A DNA stretch of 64,000 nt from Chromobacterium rhizoryzae (GCF_020544465.1 NZ_CP066126.1:3162001-3226000); one strand, 5' to 3'; shown: positions 8,925 to 18,705, counted from the first letter of the stretch. Made by a program: numbers and translations. The notes: generated from the sequence alone by a model not told the origin.

Positions 8925-9911
8925 TCAGGCGATGGCCCCGGCCGCCACCAGGTATTGTTGCCGCTCGCGGCTGGGCGGGTAGCCGAACAGCCCGCGGTAG
9001 GACTTGGAAAAATGCGAGGAGGACAGAAAACCGCAGGCCACGGTGACTTCCATCACGCTCATATTGGTTTGCAGCAGCAGCTCGCGCGCCCGGCGCAGGC
9101 GGAGATCCAAATAGTATTGCGCCGGCGTGGTGCTCAGATAGCGCTTGAACAAGCGCTCCAGATGGCGCAGCGACACGCCCAGCTCCGCCGCCAGATGCTC
9201 CAGCGAGCGCGGGTTCTCGATATTGCTCTCCATCGACAAGGCGGCGTCCAGCAAGGCTTCGTGCCCGGTGCCGATGCGCGCCAGCAGCGGGATGTGCTGG
9301 CGGTCGCCGTCGTCGCGCAGCCGGTCCACGATGAATTGCACCGAGACGTCGGCCGCCAGGCTCTTGCCGCCCTTGTGGCGGATCAGATGGCACATGAAAT
9401 CCAGCGGCGCGGTGCCGCCGCTACAGGTGAAGCGGTCCCGGTCCAGCACAAACAGGTCCGAGGTGAAGCGGGTGCGGGGGAATTCCTCGCTGATGGACAG
9501 CAGGTTTTCCCAATGGATGGCGCAACGGTAGCCGTTCAGCACCCCGGCCCGGGCCAGCGCGAAGGTGCCGGTGCAGATCGATCCCAGCGGCACGCCCTGG
9601 GCGGCGAAGCGGCGGATCAGCGCCTGCACCTTGTCGGTGGCCGCCTCGCGCACCTGGCAGCCGCCGCAGACGATGAGCATGTCGTACTGCTGCGGAGGGC
9701 CCGGCGCGGAGATCGGCGACAGGCTCAGGCCGTTGCTGGCGCTGACCGGCTCGCCGTCCGCCGACAGCAGGCTCCAGCGGTACAGCTTCTTGCGCGACAG
9801 GTAGTTGGCCATGCGCAAAGGCTCCACCGCGTTGGAGAACGCGATCATTGAAAACCGGTCCAGCAGCAAAAAGGCGATATGCGACAACGAGGCGATCTGT
9901 TGCGGTCCCAT
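8925..9911 (-). CDS. gbdR: GlxA-family AraC-type regulator, GbdR-like
   Basis: A 328-residue regulator with an N-terminal class I glutamine-amidotransferase-like (DJ-1/PfpI) sensor domain (residues ~15-180, with VCGGCQVREA and GSICTGTFALA) and a C-terminal AraC helix-turn-helix pair (from about 225: LEHLAAELGVSLRHLERLFKRY and VACGFLSSSHFSKSYRGLFG). GbdR of Pseudomonas senses glycine betaine and dimethylglycine and activates gbc, dgc, sox and choline-uptake genes. The same target genes surround this one. The symbol is assigned by family and context; CdhR (carnitine) is a close paralogue and cannot be fully excluded. The ATG at 9911 is the family start; the upstream extension is a shadow. Confidence 0.85.
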   Translation of the reverse strand: MGPQQIASLSHIAFLLLDRFSMIAFSNAVEPLRMANYLSRKKLYRWSLLSADGEPVSASNGLSLSPISAPGPPQQYDMLIVCGGCQVREAATDKVQALIRRFAAQGVPLGSICTGTFALARAGVLNGYRCAIHWENLLSISEEFPRTRFTSDLFVLDRDRFTCSGGTAPLDFMCHLIRHKGGKSLAADVSVQFIVDRLRDDGDRQHIPLLARIGTGHEALLDAALSMESNIENPRSLEHLAAELGVSLRHLERLFKRYLSTTPAQYYLDLRLRRARELLLQTNMSVMEVTVACGFLSSSHFSKSYRGLFGYPPSRERQQYLVAAGAIA

Positions 9912-10029
9912 CACGACCTCCAATGTGTGCGTTGCGAGGATTGTTGTTCTGCTCCGAAGCGGTTCGCAGCCGGCCTTGAAAACCGTTGCGCAGGTATTGT
10001 TTCGTCCCTGGTTTCCTCCTGTTTCATCC

Positions 10030-10893
10030 TCAGCCGTCGGCCGCGGCGCCCGCTTCCGGCGCGCGGCCGAAGCTTTCGGTGATCCGGTCCAGGATGATGG
10101 CCAGCAGCACCACCGCCAGCCCGCTCTCGAAACCGAGGCCGACGTCCAGCCGCTGTATGCTGGCCAGGACATCGTTGCCCAGGCCGCCGGCCCCCACCAT
10201 GGAGGCGATGATCACCATGGACAGCGCCATCATGATGGTCTGATTGACCCCGGCCATGATGGACGGCAGCGCGATGGGCAGCTGCACCTTGAACAGCAAT
10301 TGCCAAGAGGTGCAGCCGAAGGCGTTGCCCGCCTCCACCAGCTCCCGGTTCACCTGGCGGATGCCCAGATTGGTCAAGCGCACCGCCGGCGGCACCGCGA
10401 ACACTACCGTGGCCAGGATGCCCGGCACCCGCCCCAGTCCGAAGAACATTGCCGCGGGAATCAGATAAACGAAAGCCGGCATGGTCTGCATGAAGTCCAG
10501 CGCCGGCCGCACCAGGGCGTTGACCCAGCGCCAGCGTGCGCAGCAGATGCCCAGCGGCACCCCCAGCATCAGGCTGACGCAGGTGGCGGACAGGGTCAGC
10601 GCCAACGTGGCGACGGTCTGGCTCCAGAAGCCGGTGGCCCAGATCAGGCCCAGCGCCGCGCAGACGAAGACGGCGAACTTCCAGCCCAGCCGCCACAGGC
10701 CGACGCCGGCGAACACGCCGGCCAGCGCCCATGGCGGCACGCCCTGCAACAAGGCCTCCACCTGGGTGGCGAACCAGTCGATGCCGCCGCCGACGGCGTC
10801 GAAGGCGCCGGCGTTGTTTTCCAGCAGAAAATGGATGATCTGGTTGACCCAGCTGCCTATCGGCAGCGGGGATTGGGGACTGGTGTCGGCCAT
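10030..10893 (-). CDS. choW: Choline/betaine ABC transporter permease
   Basis: A 287-residue inner-membrane permease of the ProW/OpuAB type. An N-terminal extension precedes about six hydrophobic segments. The binding-protein-dependent transport signature region is visible around NAFGCTSWQLLFKVQLPIALPSIMAG. It lies 80 bp downstream of the ATPase gene in the same orientation. It should carry choline or betaine into the cell together with ChoV and ChoX. Confidence 0.92.
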   Translation of the reverse strand: MADTSPQSPLPIGSWVNQIIHFLLENNAGAFDAVGGGIDWFATQVEALLQGVPPWALAGVFAGVGLWRLGWKFAVFVCAALGLIWATGFWSQTVATLALTLSATCVSLMLGVPLGICCARWRWVNALVRPALDFMQTMPAFVYLIPAAMFFGLGRVPGILATVVFAVPPAVRLTNLGIRQVNRELVEAGNAFGCTSWQLLFKVQLPIALPSIMAGVNQTIMMALSMVIIASMVGAGGLGNDVLASIQRLDVGLGFESGLAVVLLAIILDRITESFGRAPEAGAAADG

Positions 10894-10973
10894 GCGGCGT
10901 GCTCCTCGTCTCGCCGGACGCGCTCAGGACGGCGAGAGCCACACGCCCCCGCGCCGGCGACGCCCGTTGGGGT

Positions 10974-12020
10974 TCAGTGGTGGGCGGCCGCGCTAGGGCG
11001 GTGCTGGGACAGCTTGTTGAGCACGCTGCTGGGGGTGATCACGCCCAGGCAGCGGCCGTCGTCGTCGCGCACCTGCAGCGGTTCGGCCTGCCCCTGGAGC
11101 CGCAACAGCACATCGGACAGGCTACAGGACGGCTCCACGTGCGGAGCGGCCGTCGCGCGCGGCGGCGGCGCGGCTTCGATCAGATCCTTGGCCTGCAGAT
11201 AGCGCGAGGTGTCCACGCTCTTGAAGAAGTTGCGCACATAGTCGTCGGCCGGGCATTCGATGATTTCGCGCGGGCTGCCCACCTGTACCAGCCGGCCGCC
11301 CTCCATGATGGCGATGCGGCTGCCGATGCGCAGCGCCTCTTCCAGATCATGGGAGACGAAGACGATGGTGCGGCGCTGCTCGCGCTGCAATTGCAGCAGC
11401 AAGTCCTGCAGCTCGGCGCGCTTGAGCGGGTCCAGCGCCGAGAAGGCCTCGTCCATCAGCATCAGCGAGGGATTGACCGCCAGCGCGCGCACCAGACCCA
11501 CCCGCTGCTGCATGCCGCCGGAGAGCTGATGCGGGTACTTGCCGGCGAAGGCGGCCAGCCCCACTTGCTCCAGCACTTCCCGCGCCCGCGCCTCGCGGGC
11601 CTTGCGCCCGAGGCCGGCCACTTCCAGGCCGAAGGCGGCGTTGTCCAGCACCGTGCGGTGCGGCATCAGCGCGAAGCTCTGGAACACCATGCTCATGTCG
11701 CGGCGGCGCAAGGCCACCAATTGCCTGGGTGACAGCCGGGTCAGGTCCTGGCCGTCCAGCAGGATCTGGCCGGCGCTGGGCTCCAGCAAGCGGTTGATCA
11801 GGCGGATCAGCGTGGATTTGCCGGAACCGGACAGGCCCATCAGCACGAAGATTTCGCCGGCGCGCACCGAGAACGACACGTCGTTGACGCCCACCACCGC
11901 CCCGGTGCGCCGAAACACTTCGTCCTTGCTCTCGCCGGCCCGCAGCAAGGACATCACTTCCGCCGGCTTGCCGCCGAACACCTTGTGGAGGTTTCTGACC
12001 TCGACCTTGATCGTTTGCAT
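10974..12020 (-). CDS. choV: Choline/betaine ABC transporter ATP-binding protein
   Basis: A 348-residue ATPase of the ProV/OpuAA family. Walker A GLSGSGKST, the Q-loop, the signature LSGGMQQRV, Walker B LMLMDEAFSALD and the switch His in VSHDLEEAL are all present. The C-terminus after about residue 265 is a shortened CBS-like regulatory region (PLQVRDDDGRCLGVITPSSVL). The start MQTIKVEVRNL at 12020 fits the family better than the frame's earlier Met. It is the first gene of the choV-choW unit; the stretch upstream should hold the promoter. Confidence 0.92.
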   Translation of the reverse strand: MQTIKVEVRNLHKVFGGKPAEVMSLLRAGESKDEVFRRTGAVVGVNDVSFSVRAGEIFVLMGLSGSGKSTLIRLINRLLEPSAGQILLDGQDLTRLSPRQLVALRRRDMSMVFQSFALMPHRTVLDNAAFGLEVAGLGRKAREARAREVLEQVGLAAFAGKYPHQLSGGMQQRVGLVRALAVNPSLMLMDEAFSALDPLKRAELQDLLLQLQREQRRTIVFVSHDLEEALRIGSRIAIMEGGRLVQVGSPREIIECPADDYVRNFFKSVDTSRYLQAKDLIEAAPPPRATAAPHVEPSCSLSDVLLRLQGQAEPLQVRDDDGRCLGVITPSSVLNKLSQHRPSAAAHH

Positions 12021-12321
12021 CCCGGCTCCCTTCGGCGCGGCCGCTGACAATTCGAAGAATGTTTAATGTAAATCAAGGTTCAAGATAGGAAGGAAGGGCT
12101 GGGCCAAGTAAGGGTATTCCGACAACAAGCCGTCCAAATCCGACATCCGCGCGCAAAACCGGCCGGCATAGGCCTGGCCGCCAAATCCAGCGCCGGCTTT
12201 CGTCTCCGGCCCGGCCGGCCGGTGTCGTAAAAAAACCGCAATCCGCCGCCGGCGGCAAAAACAAAAACGCCGGCCGCGGCCGGACAGGCGTGAAGGACGG
12301 GGAGGCGACGGACGCGCGCGC
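12021..12321. other. Intergenic region upstream of choV
   Basis: No convincing gene is present. The two open frames of about 90-100 codons are out of character with their neighbours and match nothing I know. Near choV the sequence is more AT-rich (ttcgaagaatgtttaatgtaaatcaag, read in two parts, 12051-12077), a likely promoter/operator area for the choline transporter. The rest is GC-rich without visible structure. Confidence 0.45.
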
Positions 12322-12463
12322 GGAAGCGGTCAAAGACGGCTGCGCTTCGTGAAGCGTTGTATGGTGAGTACCCGCTCAAAACACGCAATGCCGCTTGTAC
12401 ATGCCGCTTTTTCGCTCGTTTCCGCCTTGTTTCGCCCTGGCTCGCGAGACTTTGGACAGGCGC
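12322..12463. mobile_element. MITE family 1, copy B (142 bp)
   Basis: This is an inverted-orientation copy of the element at 551. Its core (TTTTTCGCTCGTTTCCGCCT, then CTCGCGAGACTTTG) matches the other copies. The left end is decayed (GGAAGCGGTCAAAGACGG). The right flank TCA (12464-12466) is the TGA stop codon of gbcB. Confidence 0.7.
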
Positions 12464-13579
12464 TCAGCGATCCACCACCAGATCGCTCAAGGGCAGGCTG
12501 CAGCAAGGCAGGAAATAGCCCTGCTCCACTTCGCGCGGCCGGATGCCGCCCTGGTGCCGCATGTCCACCCGGCCTTCCAGCAGACGGCTCTTGCAACTGC
12601 CGCACACGCCGCGGGTGCAGGAGGCCGGCAGGCGCATGCCCTTGGCCAGCGCCGCCGCCAGCACCGTCTGCCCCGGCGCCACCGATAAATCGTCCCCCGT
12701 TTTGGCGAAGCGCACATTGAAGCCGCGGCCCTCGACGCCGGGCTGCGGCGTCCGCACCGCCTCGTCCGGCGGCGCCGCGCTGAGTTCGGCGAAATTGAAG
12801 CTTTCCTCGTGATAGCGGCTCATGTCGAAACCGCACTGGCGCAGCAGCTCGCGCACCGCGGCCATATAGGGTGCGGGGCCGCAGCAGAACACCTGGCGCG
12901 CGTGCAGATCCGGCGCCATGCGCTCGATCAGCGTCCGGTCCAGCCGGCCGATCAGGCCGGCCCAATCCGGCTCTCCCGCCCGGTTTTCGCAAATCACCGC
13001 CTGGCTGAAAGTGGGGTGGATGCTGGCCAGCAGGCTCAATTCCTTGCGAAACACGATGTCGCGCGGCGAGCGCGCGCTGTGCACGAACAGGATGTCGGCG
13101 CCGGAGGCCAGATCGGTCAGCGCCCGGGTCATCGACATCAGCGGGGTGATGCCGCTGCCGGCGGACAGAAAGAGATAGGGCGAAGCGGCGTGGCGCGCAT
13201 AGCTGAACTCGCCGGCCGGCCCCAACACCCGCAGCGCCATTTCCGGGCGCAGATGCTCGTGCAGCCAAGAGGAAACGACGCCGCCGGGAATGCGCTTGAC
13301 GGTGATGGACACCCGGTCCGGCCGGGTGGGCGTGGACGACAGCGTGTAACAGCGGTTGACCGCGGCGCCGTCGATGTCCAGTTCCAGCGTGATGAACTGG
13401 CCGGGCAGATAAGGGAAGCGGCGCGGCGGCTCGGCGCGGAACACGAAGGTTTTGACATCGTGGGTTTCCTCCCGCGCCTGAACGCAGACGAGCAGGCTGT
13501 CCTCGCCGGCCCGCCACAGCGGCAGGTCGGCGGCTGACGGGAGATCATCCAATGGGCTGGCCGGCGGCGCGCTATTCAT
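12464..13579 (-). CDS. gbcB: Glycine betaine monooxygenase, reductase subunit
   Basis: A 371-residue ferredoxin-NAD reductase-type protein supplying electrons to GbcA. FAD-binding motif NRCYTLSS and the NAD domain (LFLSAGSGITPLMSM, FCCGPAPYM) are followed by a C-terminal plant-type [2Fe-2S] domain, CTRGVCGSCKSRL plus a distal CC pair. This order (flavodomain first, ferredoxin last) is that of GbcB/Hcr-like reductases. The start codon lies inside the 3' end of gbcA (8-nt overlap), so the two are co-translated. The TGA stop coincides with a MITE flank. Confidence 0.93.
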   Translation of the reverse strand: MNSAPPASPLDDLPSAADLPLWRAGEDSLLVCVQAREETHDVKTFVFRAEPPRRFPYLPGQFITLELDIDGAAVNRCYTLSSTPTRPDRVSITVKRIPGGVVSSWLHEHLRPEMALRVLGPAGEFSYARHAASPYLFLSAGSGITPLMSMTRALTDLASGADILFVHSARSPRDIVFRKELSLLASIHPTFSQAVICENRAGEPDWAGLIGRLDRTLIERMAPDLHARQVFCCGPAPYMAAVRELLRQCGFDMSRYHEESFNFAELSAAPPDEAVRTPQPGVEGRGFNVRFAKTGDDLSVAPGQTVLAAALAKGMRLPASCTRGVCGSCKSRLLEGRVDMRHQGGIRPREVEQGYFLPCCSLPLSDLVVDR

Positions 13580-14858
13580 GGTCGCGCCGTTCCCGCTCCA
13601 GGCCGTCGCCCAGCCGCTGCGCGTACCAGTGGGTGAATTTCTCCACCAAGGCCTCGGTGTAGGGCGAATAAGGACCAGGCCGATAGGCGGAGCCGTTGAT
13701 GCCGCGCTGCGACTCCTCCACCAGCCGGCGGTCCTGCTGATTGGTGGCTTTCCATACCCGGGTGAGGTTGTCCACCTCGTAGTCCACGCCCTCCTCCGCG
13801 TCCTTGCGCACCAGCCAGGTGGTGCGCACCAGCGTGCTTTCCGCCGACAGCGGCAAGGCGGTGAAGGTGACGATGTGGTCGGCCATGAAATGGTGCCAGG
13901 AGTTGGGCTGGGTCCAGAACGACAGGCCGCCGGACGCCGGGTCGCGCAGATCGCCCAGCAGCTTGCGACAGGCCGCGCCGGTGTCCACGGTCTGGGACTG
14001 GCCCTTGCGGTCCAGCGGCATGCGCATCGCGCGGAAGCCGGACACTTCGGACAGGCGCTCGATCTCGGCCGAGGGCAAGCCGCCGGCCTCCCAGCGCGCG
14101 TGGTGCTCGGCGACGACGCGCTGGTAATCGGCCAGCCCGGAGGCCTGCTCGGCCCGGGGCGCGAAGCCGTAGCTGTAGGCGTACAGCGAGACGGTCAGCT
14201 CCGGATGGTTGGCGGTGCAGTGATAGCACTCGCGGTTGTTCTCCATGGTCAGCTTCCAGTTGCCCGCCTCGACGATGTCCACCTGGGCCGCCACCTTGCA
14301 ATCGTCGATGCGGTGCGGCGCGATATAGGGCGCCATCCGCGCCATCATCTCGTCGATGTCCTCCGGCGGCCGCTCGGCCAGGCAGATGAACAGCAGCCCT
14401 TCCAGATTTTTCAGCGCCACCGGCTTGAGGCTGTGATGCGAGGGGTCGAAGCCGTCCGCCATGTGATCGGCGAAGATCAGCCGGCCGGACAGATCGTAAG
14501 TCCATTGATGGTAGGGGCAGACCAGATTGCCCACCGAGCCCTGACGCTCGGCGCACAGCCGCGAGCCGCGGTGGCGGCAGACATTGTGAAAAGCGCGTAT
14601 GGCCATGTCGTCGTCGCGCAGGATCAGGATGGGATCGCGCCCCAGCTCCACGGTCAGGTAGTCGCCCGGTTCGGGTATTTCCGCGCTGACGCCGACATAG
14701 ATCCAGTGGCGGCGGAAGATGTATTCGAGATCAGCCTCGAACACCTGCGGCGAGCGGTAGAACGGCGCTTCCAGGCTGTGGCCGGGACGGCGGCGGGCCA
14801 GCAGTTCGCGCAGCGGGGCCGTCGTCGCTGCCGGGAAGGGAATGACGCTGTGGGACAT
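13572..14858 (-). CDS. gbcA: Glycine betaine monooxygenase, Rieske oxygenase subunit
   Basis: A 428-residue Rieske non-haem iron oxygenase that removes one methyl group of glycine betaine, giving dimethylglycine and formaldehyde. The Rieske ligands are visible in CRHRGSRLC and CPYHQWTYD, and the mononuclear iron region in NNRECYHCTANHPE. The start MSHSVIPFPA at 14858 follows a clear Shine-Dalgarno sequence (AAGGAGCG). The longer upstream frame is not coding. It shares an operon with gbcB, and the etf and dgc genes lie upstream on the same strand. Confidence 0.95.
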   Translation of the reverse strand: MSHSVIPFPAATTAPLRELLARRRPGHSLEAPFYRSPQVFEADLEYIFRRHWIYVGVSAEIPEPGDYLTVELGRDPILILRDDDMAIRAFHNVCRHRGSRLCAERQGSVGNLVCPYHQWTYDLSGRLIFADHMADGFDPSHHSLKPVALKNLEGLLFICLAERPPEDIDEMMARMAPYIAPHRIDDCKVAAQVDIVEAGNWKLTMENNRECYHCTANHPELTVSLYAYSYGFAPRAEQASGLADYQRVVAEHHARWEAGGLPSAEIERLSEVSGFRAMRMPLDRKGQSQTVDTGAACRKLLGDLRDPASGGLSFWTQPNSWHHFMADHIVTFTALPLSAESTLVRTTWLVRKDAEEGVDYEVDNLTRVWKATNQQDRRLVEESQRGINGSAYRPGPYSPYTEALVEKFTHWYAQRLGDGLERERRDHE

Positions 14859-14884
14859 GTCTCGCTCCTTTGATGGCGGGCGGC

Positions 14885-15658
14885 TCAAAAATCGACGAGC
14901 CGATGTTGACGCAGGTAATCCAGCACCGCTTGCGCTTTCTCGACGGAATCCCCCTGTTTTACGACGCGCCCCCCGGCGGTCGCGTCGTCGCCGGCAATCG
15001 CCCCCAGCAGGCGCTCCAGGCCGCTGCCGCGCTGCGCCGCCAGCGCCCGCGCGCGCCGCGCCGGCTCCAGCCTGGGCGCGGGCATGGGCTCCCCCGCCGC
15101 CGCGCGGCGCGTCACCACGCCGCATTGCAAGCCGGCCCAGGACCAGCGCGGCTCCGCGCCGTCCGGCTTGACGCTGGCCAACAGCGGCGCCTGGGCCGCC
15201 AGCCGTCGCCGCCGCCCCCTGGCCAGGCCTTGCAGCGCCCGCCATTCTCCGTCCTCCTCCGTCAAGGACAGCACGCCGGGCAAGAGCGGACGGTCCAGGC
15301 CTTCGGCCAATAGATAGGGCAGCAGCGCCGACGCCTCGCCGCCGCCGGAGCGTTCGCCGCACAGAATCAGTTCGAAATCGCCCAGCGCGGCGATCAGCGC
15401 CGGCGTCGGGTCGCTGTCCGCCGGCGGCTGCAGCACGGCGATGGCCGCCGCGCCCTGGGCCAGGTAGTCGGCCAGCGCCTCCTTGTCCGCGTCCCCTGCG
15501 TGCAAGACGACGAAGGCGCGGCCCAGCCGGCGCGCCAGCGCCAGCGCCGCCAGATCGCCCGGGCCGGCGCAGGGCCGCCCGCTGACCGGATGCGGCGCCG
15601 GGGCCACCAGCACCGCCGTTTTCGCCGCCGTTCCGGCGGAAAGCGCCGTCTCGCTCAT
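14885..15658 (-). CDS. etfB: Electron transfer flavoprotein beta subunit
   Basis: A 257-residue EtfB-like protein. The AMP-binding fold shows LILCGERSGGGEASALLPYLLAEGLD (read in two parts) and the C-terminus contains KQGDSVEKAQAVLDYL. With EtfA it should accept electrons from the dimethylglycine demethylase and pass them to the respiratory chain. It is more divergent than housekeeping EtfB and resembles the copies found beside dgcAB in Pseudomonas. Its start overlaps the etfA stop. Confidence 0.85.
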   Translation of the reverse strand: MSETALSAGTAAKTAVLVAPAPHPVSGRPCAGPGDLAALALARRLGRAFVVLHAGDADKEALADYLAQGAAAIAVLQPPADSDPTPALIAALGDFELILCGERSGGGEASALLPYLLAEGLDRPLLPGVLSLTEEDGEWRALQGLARGRRRRLAAQAPLLASVKPDGAEPRWSWAGLQCGVVTRRAAAGEPMPAPRLEPARRARALAAQRGSGLERLLGAIAGDDATAGGRVVKQGDSVEKAQAVLDYLRQHRLVDF

Positions 15659-16752
15659 GGTCCGATCTCCTTGTTCTCAAGCTCCAGCAAGGCCTGCAAG
15701 GCCTGAATGAAGGACTGGCAGTCGTCGATCACGCTCAGGTCCGCGCGCTTGACCATGGGCGCGGCCGCGTCCAGATTGACCGCGATCACATGGCGGCAGG
15801 CCTTGATGCCTTGCAGGTGCTGCACCGCGCCGGAAATGCCCAGCGCCAGATAGGCGCTGGCCTGCACGCTGCGGCCGGTGGCGCCCACTTGCTGGTCGCG
15901 GCGGAAACGCCCGTCGTCCACCGCCACCCGCGAGGCGCCCACCGCCGCGCCCATGGATTCCGCCAGCCGCAGGAAGGCCGGCACGTCGCTGACCCCGTTG
16001 CCGGCGGCCAGGATCAGGTCAGCTTCTTCCAGCGCCAGTTGCGAGGCCGGGCTGGCGACGCCGCCCAGGTCCCGCACCCGCTCCTCCGCCGCCTCCGGCG
16101 CGCAAGCCTGCCGCAGCCCGCGCCCGACGAAGGGCAGGCGGACGTCGGCCACCCCGCGCGCGAGCAAGAGCGCCTGGGCGCGCGGATGCACGCTGAAGCC
16201 CGCGCCCGGCCGGCGGCGGCGCACGCCGTCGGCGGCGATTTCCACCACATCGGTCAGCACCGACAGGCGCTCGCGGCAGGCGAAGCGCCGGCCCAGATCG
16301 GCGTCCTCGCCGCGGTCGGCGAACAGCACATGGCTCGGTTGCTCCCGCCGCCACAGCCGCCGCAACAAGGCCAGCTTGGCTTCCGGCGCAAAGCCCGGAT
16401 CGGCCGGCGTCAAGACGCGGTCCAAGGCCAGTTCCGCCAGTTCGGCGTCGGCGCAGCCTTCCATGCCGAACAAGACCGCCAGCACCTCCTCGCGCGGGCC
16501 GGCCAGCAGGGCGGCGGCGGCGATGGCCTCGCGCGCCGCCTCGTCCAGCTGACCGCGCTCGGCGTGCGCCACCACCAACAGCCGTCCATCGAACGGTCCG
16601 GCGCTGCGCAGCGGCTTGAGCCTGGCCGCGCTCGCCGGCGGCGCGTCGCGCAGGCCGCCGTCCTCGCCCAGCACGATGCGCTTGAGCCCGCCCGGCGAAC
16701 GCACCCAGGGCCGGCGCGGGTCCACCCGCGGCGCGGTCTGCTTCATCTTCAT
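15655..16752 (-). CDS. etfA: Electron transfer flavoprotein alpha subunit
   Basis: A 365-residue EtfA-like protein. The C-terminal FAD domain is clear: DQQVGATGRSVQASAYLALG, then ISGAVQHLQGIKACRHVIAV (adjacent) and the ending with DLSVIDDCQSFIQAL. The N-terminal half is divergent. The start MKMKQTAPRVD at 16752 overlaps the end of dgcB, as is typical for this compact operon. The pair is probably dedicated to DgcAB; this is inferred from position. Confidence 0.88.
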   Translation of the reverse strand: MKMKQTAPRVDPRRPWVRSPGGLKRIVLGEDGGLRDAPPASAARLKPLRSAGPFDGRLLVVAHAERGQLDEAAREAIAAAALLAGPREEVLAVLFGMEGCADAELAELALDRVLTPADPGFAPEAKLALLRRLWRREQPSHVLFADRGEDADLGRRFACRERLSVLTDVVEIAADGVRRRRPGAGFSVHPRAQALLLARGVADVRLPFVGRGLRQACAPEAAEERVRDLGGVASPASQLALEEADLILAAGNGVSDVPAFLRLAESMGAAVGASRVAVDDGRFRRDQQVGATGRSVQASAYLALGISGAVQHLQGIKACRHVIAVNLDAAAPMVKRADLSVIDDCQSFIQALQALLELENKEIGP

Positions 16753-18704
16753 GCCTCCTCCTTCGCCAGCCGGCCTTGCGCCGCCGCGCGCCGCACATCG
16801 CCCCGCTCTTGCCCGGCCTCCGGGCCGGTCTCCAGACGCTCCGCCACCAGTTCCGCCAATTCCACCACCTCCGCCCGCGCGCCGCTGACGCCTTCCAGCA
16901 TCGCGGTGCAGTTGGGGCAAGCCACCGCGACGCGGCCGGCGCCGGCGGCGCGGACGTCATCCATGCGCATGTCCGGAATCCGGCGCGGCCCGGGCACGTC
17001 GGTAAAGGCCGCCCCGCCGCCCCAGCCGCAGCAGCGAGCGTCGCGGCCGGAGCGGCTCATCTCCACCACCTGGATGCCGATGCCGGCCAGCACGCGGCGC
17101 GGCGCGCCGTAGCCCTCGTTGTAGCGGCCCAGATAACAGGGGTCGTGATAGCTCAGCGGCTCGGCCGAGTCGCGGGAGCGCACGCGGATCGCCCGCGTCT
17201 CCAGCAGTTGGTCCAGCAGCCGGCTGTGATGCCAGACTTCGTAATGTCCGCCCAGCGCCGGGTACTCATTGGCCAGGCAATGAAAAACATGCGGGTCCGG
17301 CGTGACGATGCGGGTGAAGCGATAGCGGCCCAGCGTGGCGATATTGGCCAGCGCCAGCCGCTGAAAACCCGCCTCGTCGCCCAGGCGGCGCGCCAGGTCG
17401 CCGCAGTCGCGCTCGGCTTCGCCCAGCGCCGCCACGCGCAGGCCGGCAGCCTTGAGCACGGTCAGCAGGGCGCGCAAGGCGCGCTGATAGCGCATGTCGA
17501 AAGCGCCCTCGCCCGCCAGCAACAGCCAATCGACGGACTCGCCCTCCCGCAGCAGCGTCAGGTCCAGGTCCGCCGCCCAGTGGTAGCGCGCGCGCAGCGG
17601 ATGGCCGCCGACGGTGTCGGTATGGCGCAGATTGGCCAGCGCCGCCGCGCCCTTGCCCGGCAGTTCGCCCCGCGTCAGGGTCTGGTGCCGGCGCAGATCG
17701 ATCACCGCGTCGACGTGCTCGATCAGCATCGGGCAGTTTTCCACGCAAGCGCGGCAGGTGGTGCAGGACCACAAGGTGTCCGCCGCCAACGCGCCGCCGA
17801 CGATGTCCCGGTCCGCGCTCGCGGCCGCGGCCGCCGGCCGGCCCGGATGCGGGCTGCCGGCGTAGGCCGGACCGCCGCCGCCCATGGACGCCACCAGGTC
17901 CTGGATCAGACGCTTGGGATTGAGCGGCTGGCCGGCGGCGAAGGCCGGACAGGCGGCTTCGCATTTGCCGCATTGCACGCAGGCGTCGAAGGACAGCAGC
18001 CGGTTCCAGGCGAAATCGGCCGCCCGCGCCACGCCCAACTCGCCGGCGGCCAGGTTCAAGGGCTTCAGATCGGCGGACTTGCCGGCGAAGCGCTCGGCGC
18101 GCGGATGGAAGGCCAGGTGCAGCAAACCGGCCACCGCGTGCTTCATCGGCCGGCCCAGGCCTATGCCCAGGGCCAGCTCCGCGCCGCCCAAGGCCAGCAG
18201 CGACAACGCGACGGCGGCCAGCCCTTGCCCGGCGGCGCTCAGCCAGACCTCGCCGCCGGCCAGCGCCGCCACCAGCAGCGCGCCCAGCGCGAAACAGGCC
18301 AGCCGCGCCGGCAGCCGCTGCCATTCTCCCAACGACAGCCGGGCCGGCGGCGCGCGGCGACGCGCGCGCATCAAGGCCGCGCCGATCAGCATCAGAACGG
18401 CCGACGCCGCCAGCAGCAGGTCCAGCCAGCGCTGATGCAACAGCAGGCCGTAATTGAGCGCGATCAGCAGCAGCGCCGCCGTCCCGCCGCCGGCCGCCGC
18501 CACATGGGCGCGCGCCGCGGCCGGATCGCGGGCCACCACGCGGTGCAGGTCCACGAAGTAACGCTTGGGCGCGGCCAGCAGGCCGCGCCAGGACGCCGGC
18601 GCGGCGCGCCCCCGCCGCCACAGCCGCGCGCGCCGGAGCAGCCCGGCGCTCAGCAGCAGCGCGCCCAACCAGAACAGGCCGCTGAGAAGGTAGGGAAAAC
18701 TCAT
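16749..18704 (-). CDS. dgcB: Dimethylglycine catabolism protein B (membrane Fe-S oxidoreductase)
   Basis: A 651-residue protein with several N-terminal membrane helices (within residues 1-190), two ferredoxin-type [4Fe-4S] motifs (CVQCGKCEAACP and CTTCRACVENCP) and C-terminal CCG domains including CCGWGGGAAF. In Pseudomonas DgcA and DgcB together convert dimethylglycine to sarcosine. DgcB probably links the reaction to the membrane quinone pool or to EtfAB. The start MSFPYLLSGLF at 18704 lies 1 nt from the dgcA stop. Confidence 0.92.
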   Translation of the reverse strand: MSFPYLLSGLFWLGALLLSAGLLRRARLWRRGRAAPASWRGLLAAPKRYFVDLHRVVARDPAAARAHVAAAGGGTAALLLIALNYGLLLHQRWLDLLLAASAVLMLIGAALMRARRRAPPARLSLGEWQRLPARLACFALGALLVAALAGGEVWLSAAGQGLAAVALSLLALGGAELALGIGLGRPMKHAVAGLLHLAFHPRAERFAGKSADLKPLNLAAGELGVARAADFAWNRLLSFDACVQCGKCEAACPAFAAGQPLNPKRLIQDLVASMGGGGPAYAGSPHPGRPAAAAASADRDIVGGALAADTLWSCTTCRACVENCPMLIEHVDAVIDLRRHQTLTRGELPGKGAAALANLRHTDTVGGHPLRARYHWAADLDLTLLREGESVDWLLLAGEGAFDMRYQRALRALLTVLKAAGLRVAALGEAERDCGDLARRLGDEAGFQRLALANIATLGRYRFTRIVTPDPHVFHCLANEYPALGGHYEVWHHSRLLDQLLETRAIRVRSRDSAEPLSYHDPCYLGRYNEGYGAPRRVLAGIGIQVVEMSRSGRDARCCGWGGGAAFTDVPGPRRIPDMRMDDVRAAGAGRVAVACPNCTAMLEGVSGARAEVVELAELVAERLETGPEAGQERGDVRRAAAQGRLAKEEA

Positions 18705-18705
18705 G

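Noticed and set aside
12073..12388. Two minus-strand frames of 86 and 102 codons upstream of choV
   Set aside because: They overlap a MITE and a GC-rich spacer, have no ribosome-binding site that I trust and match no family.
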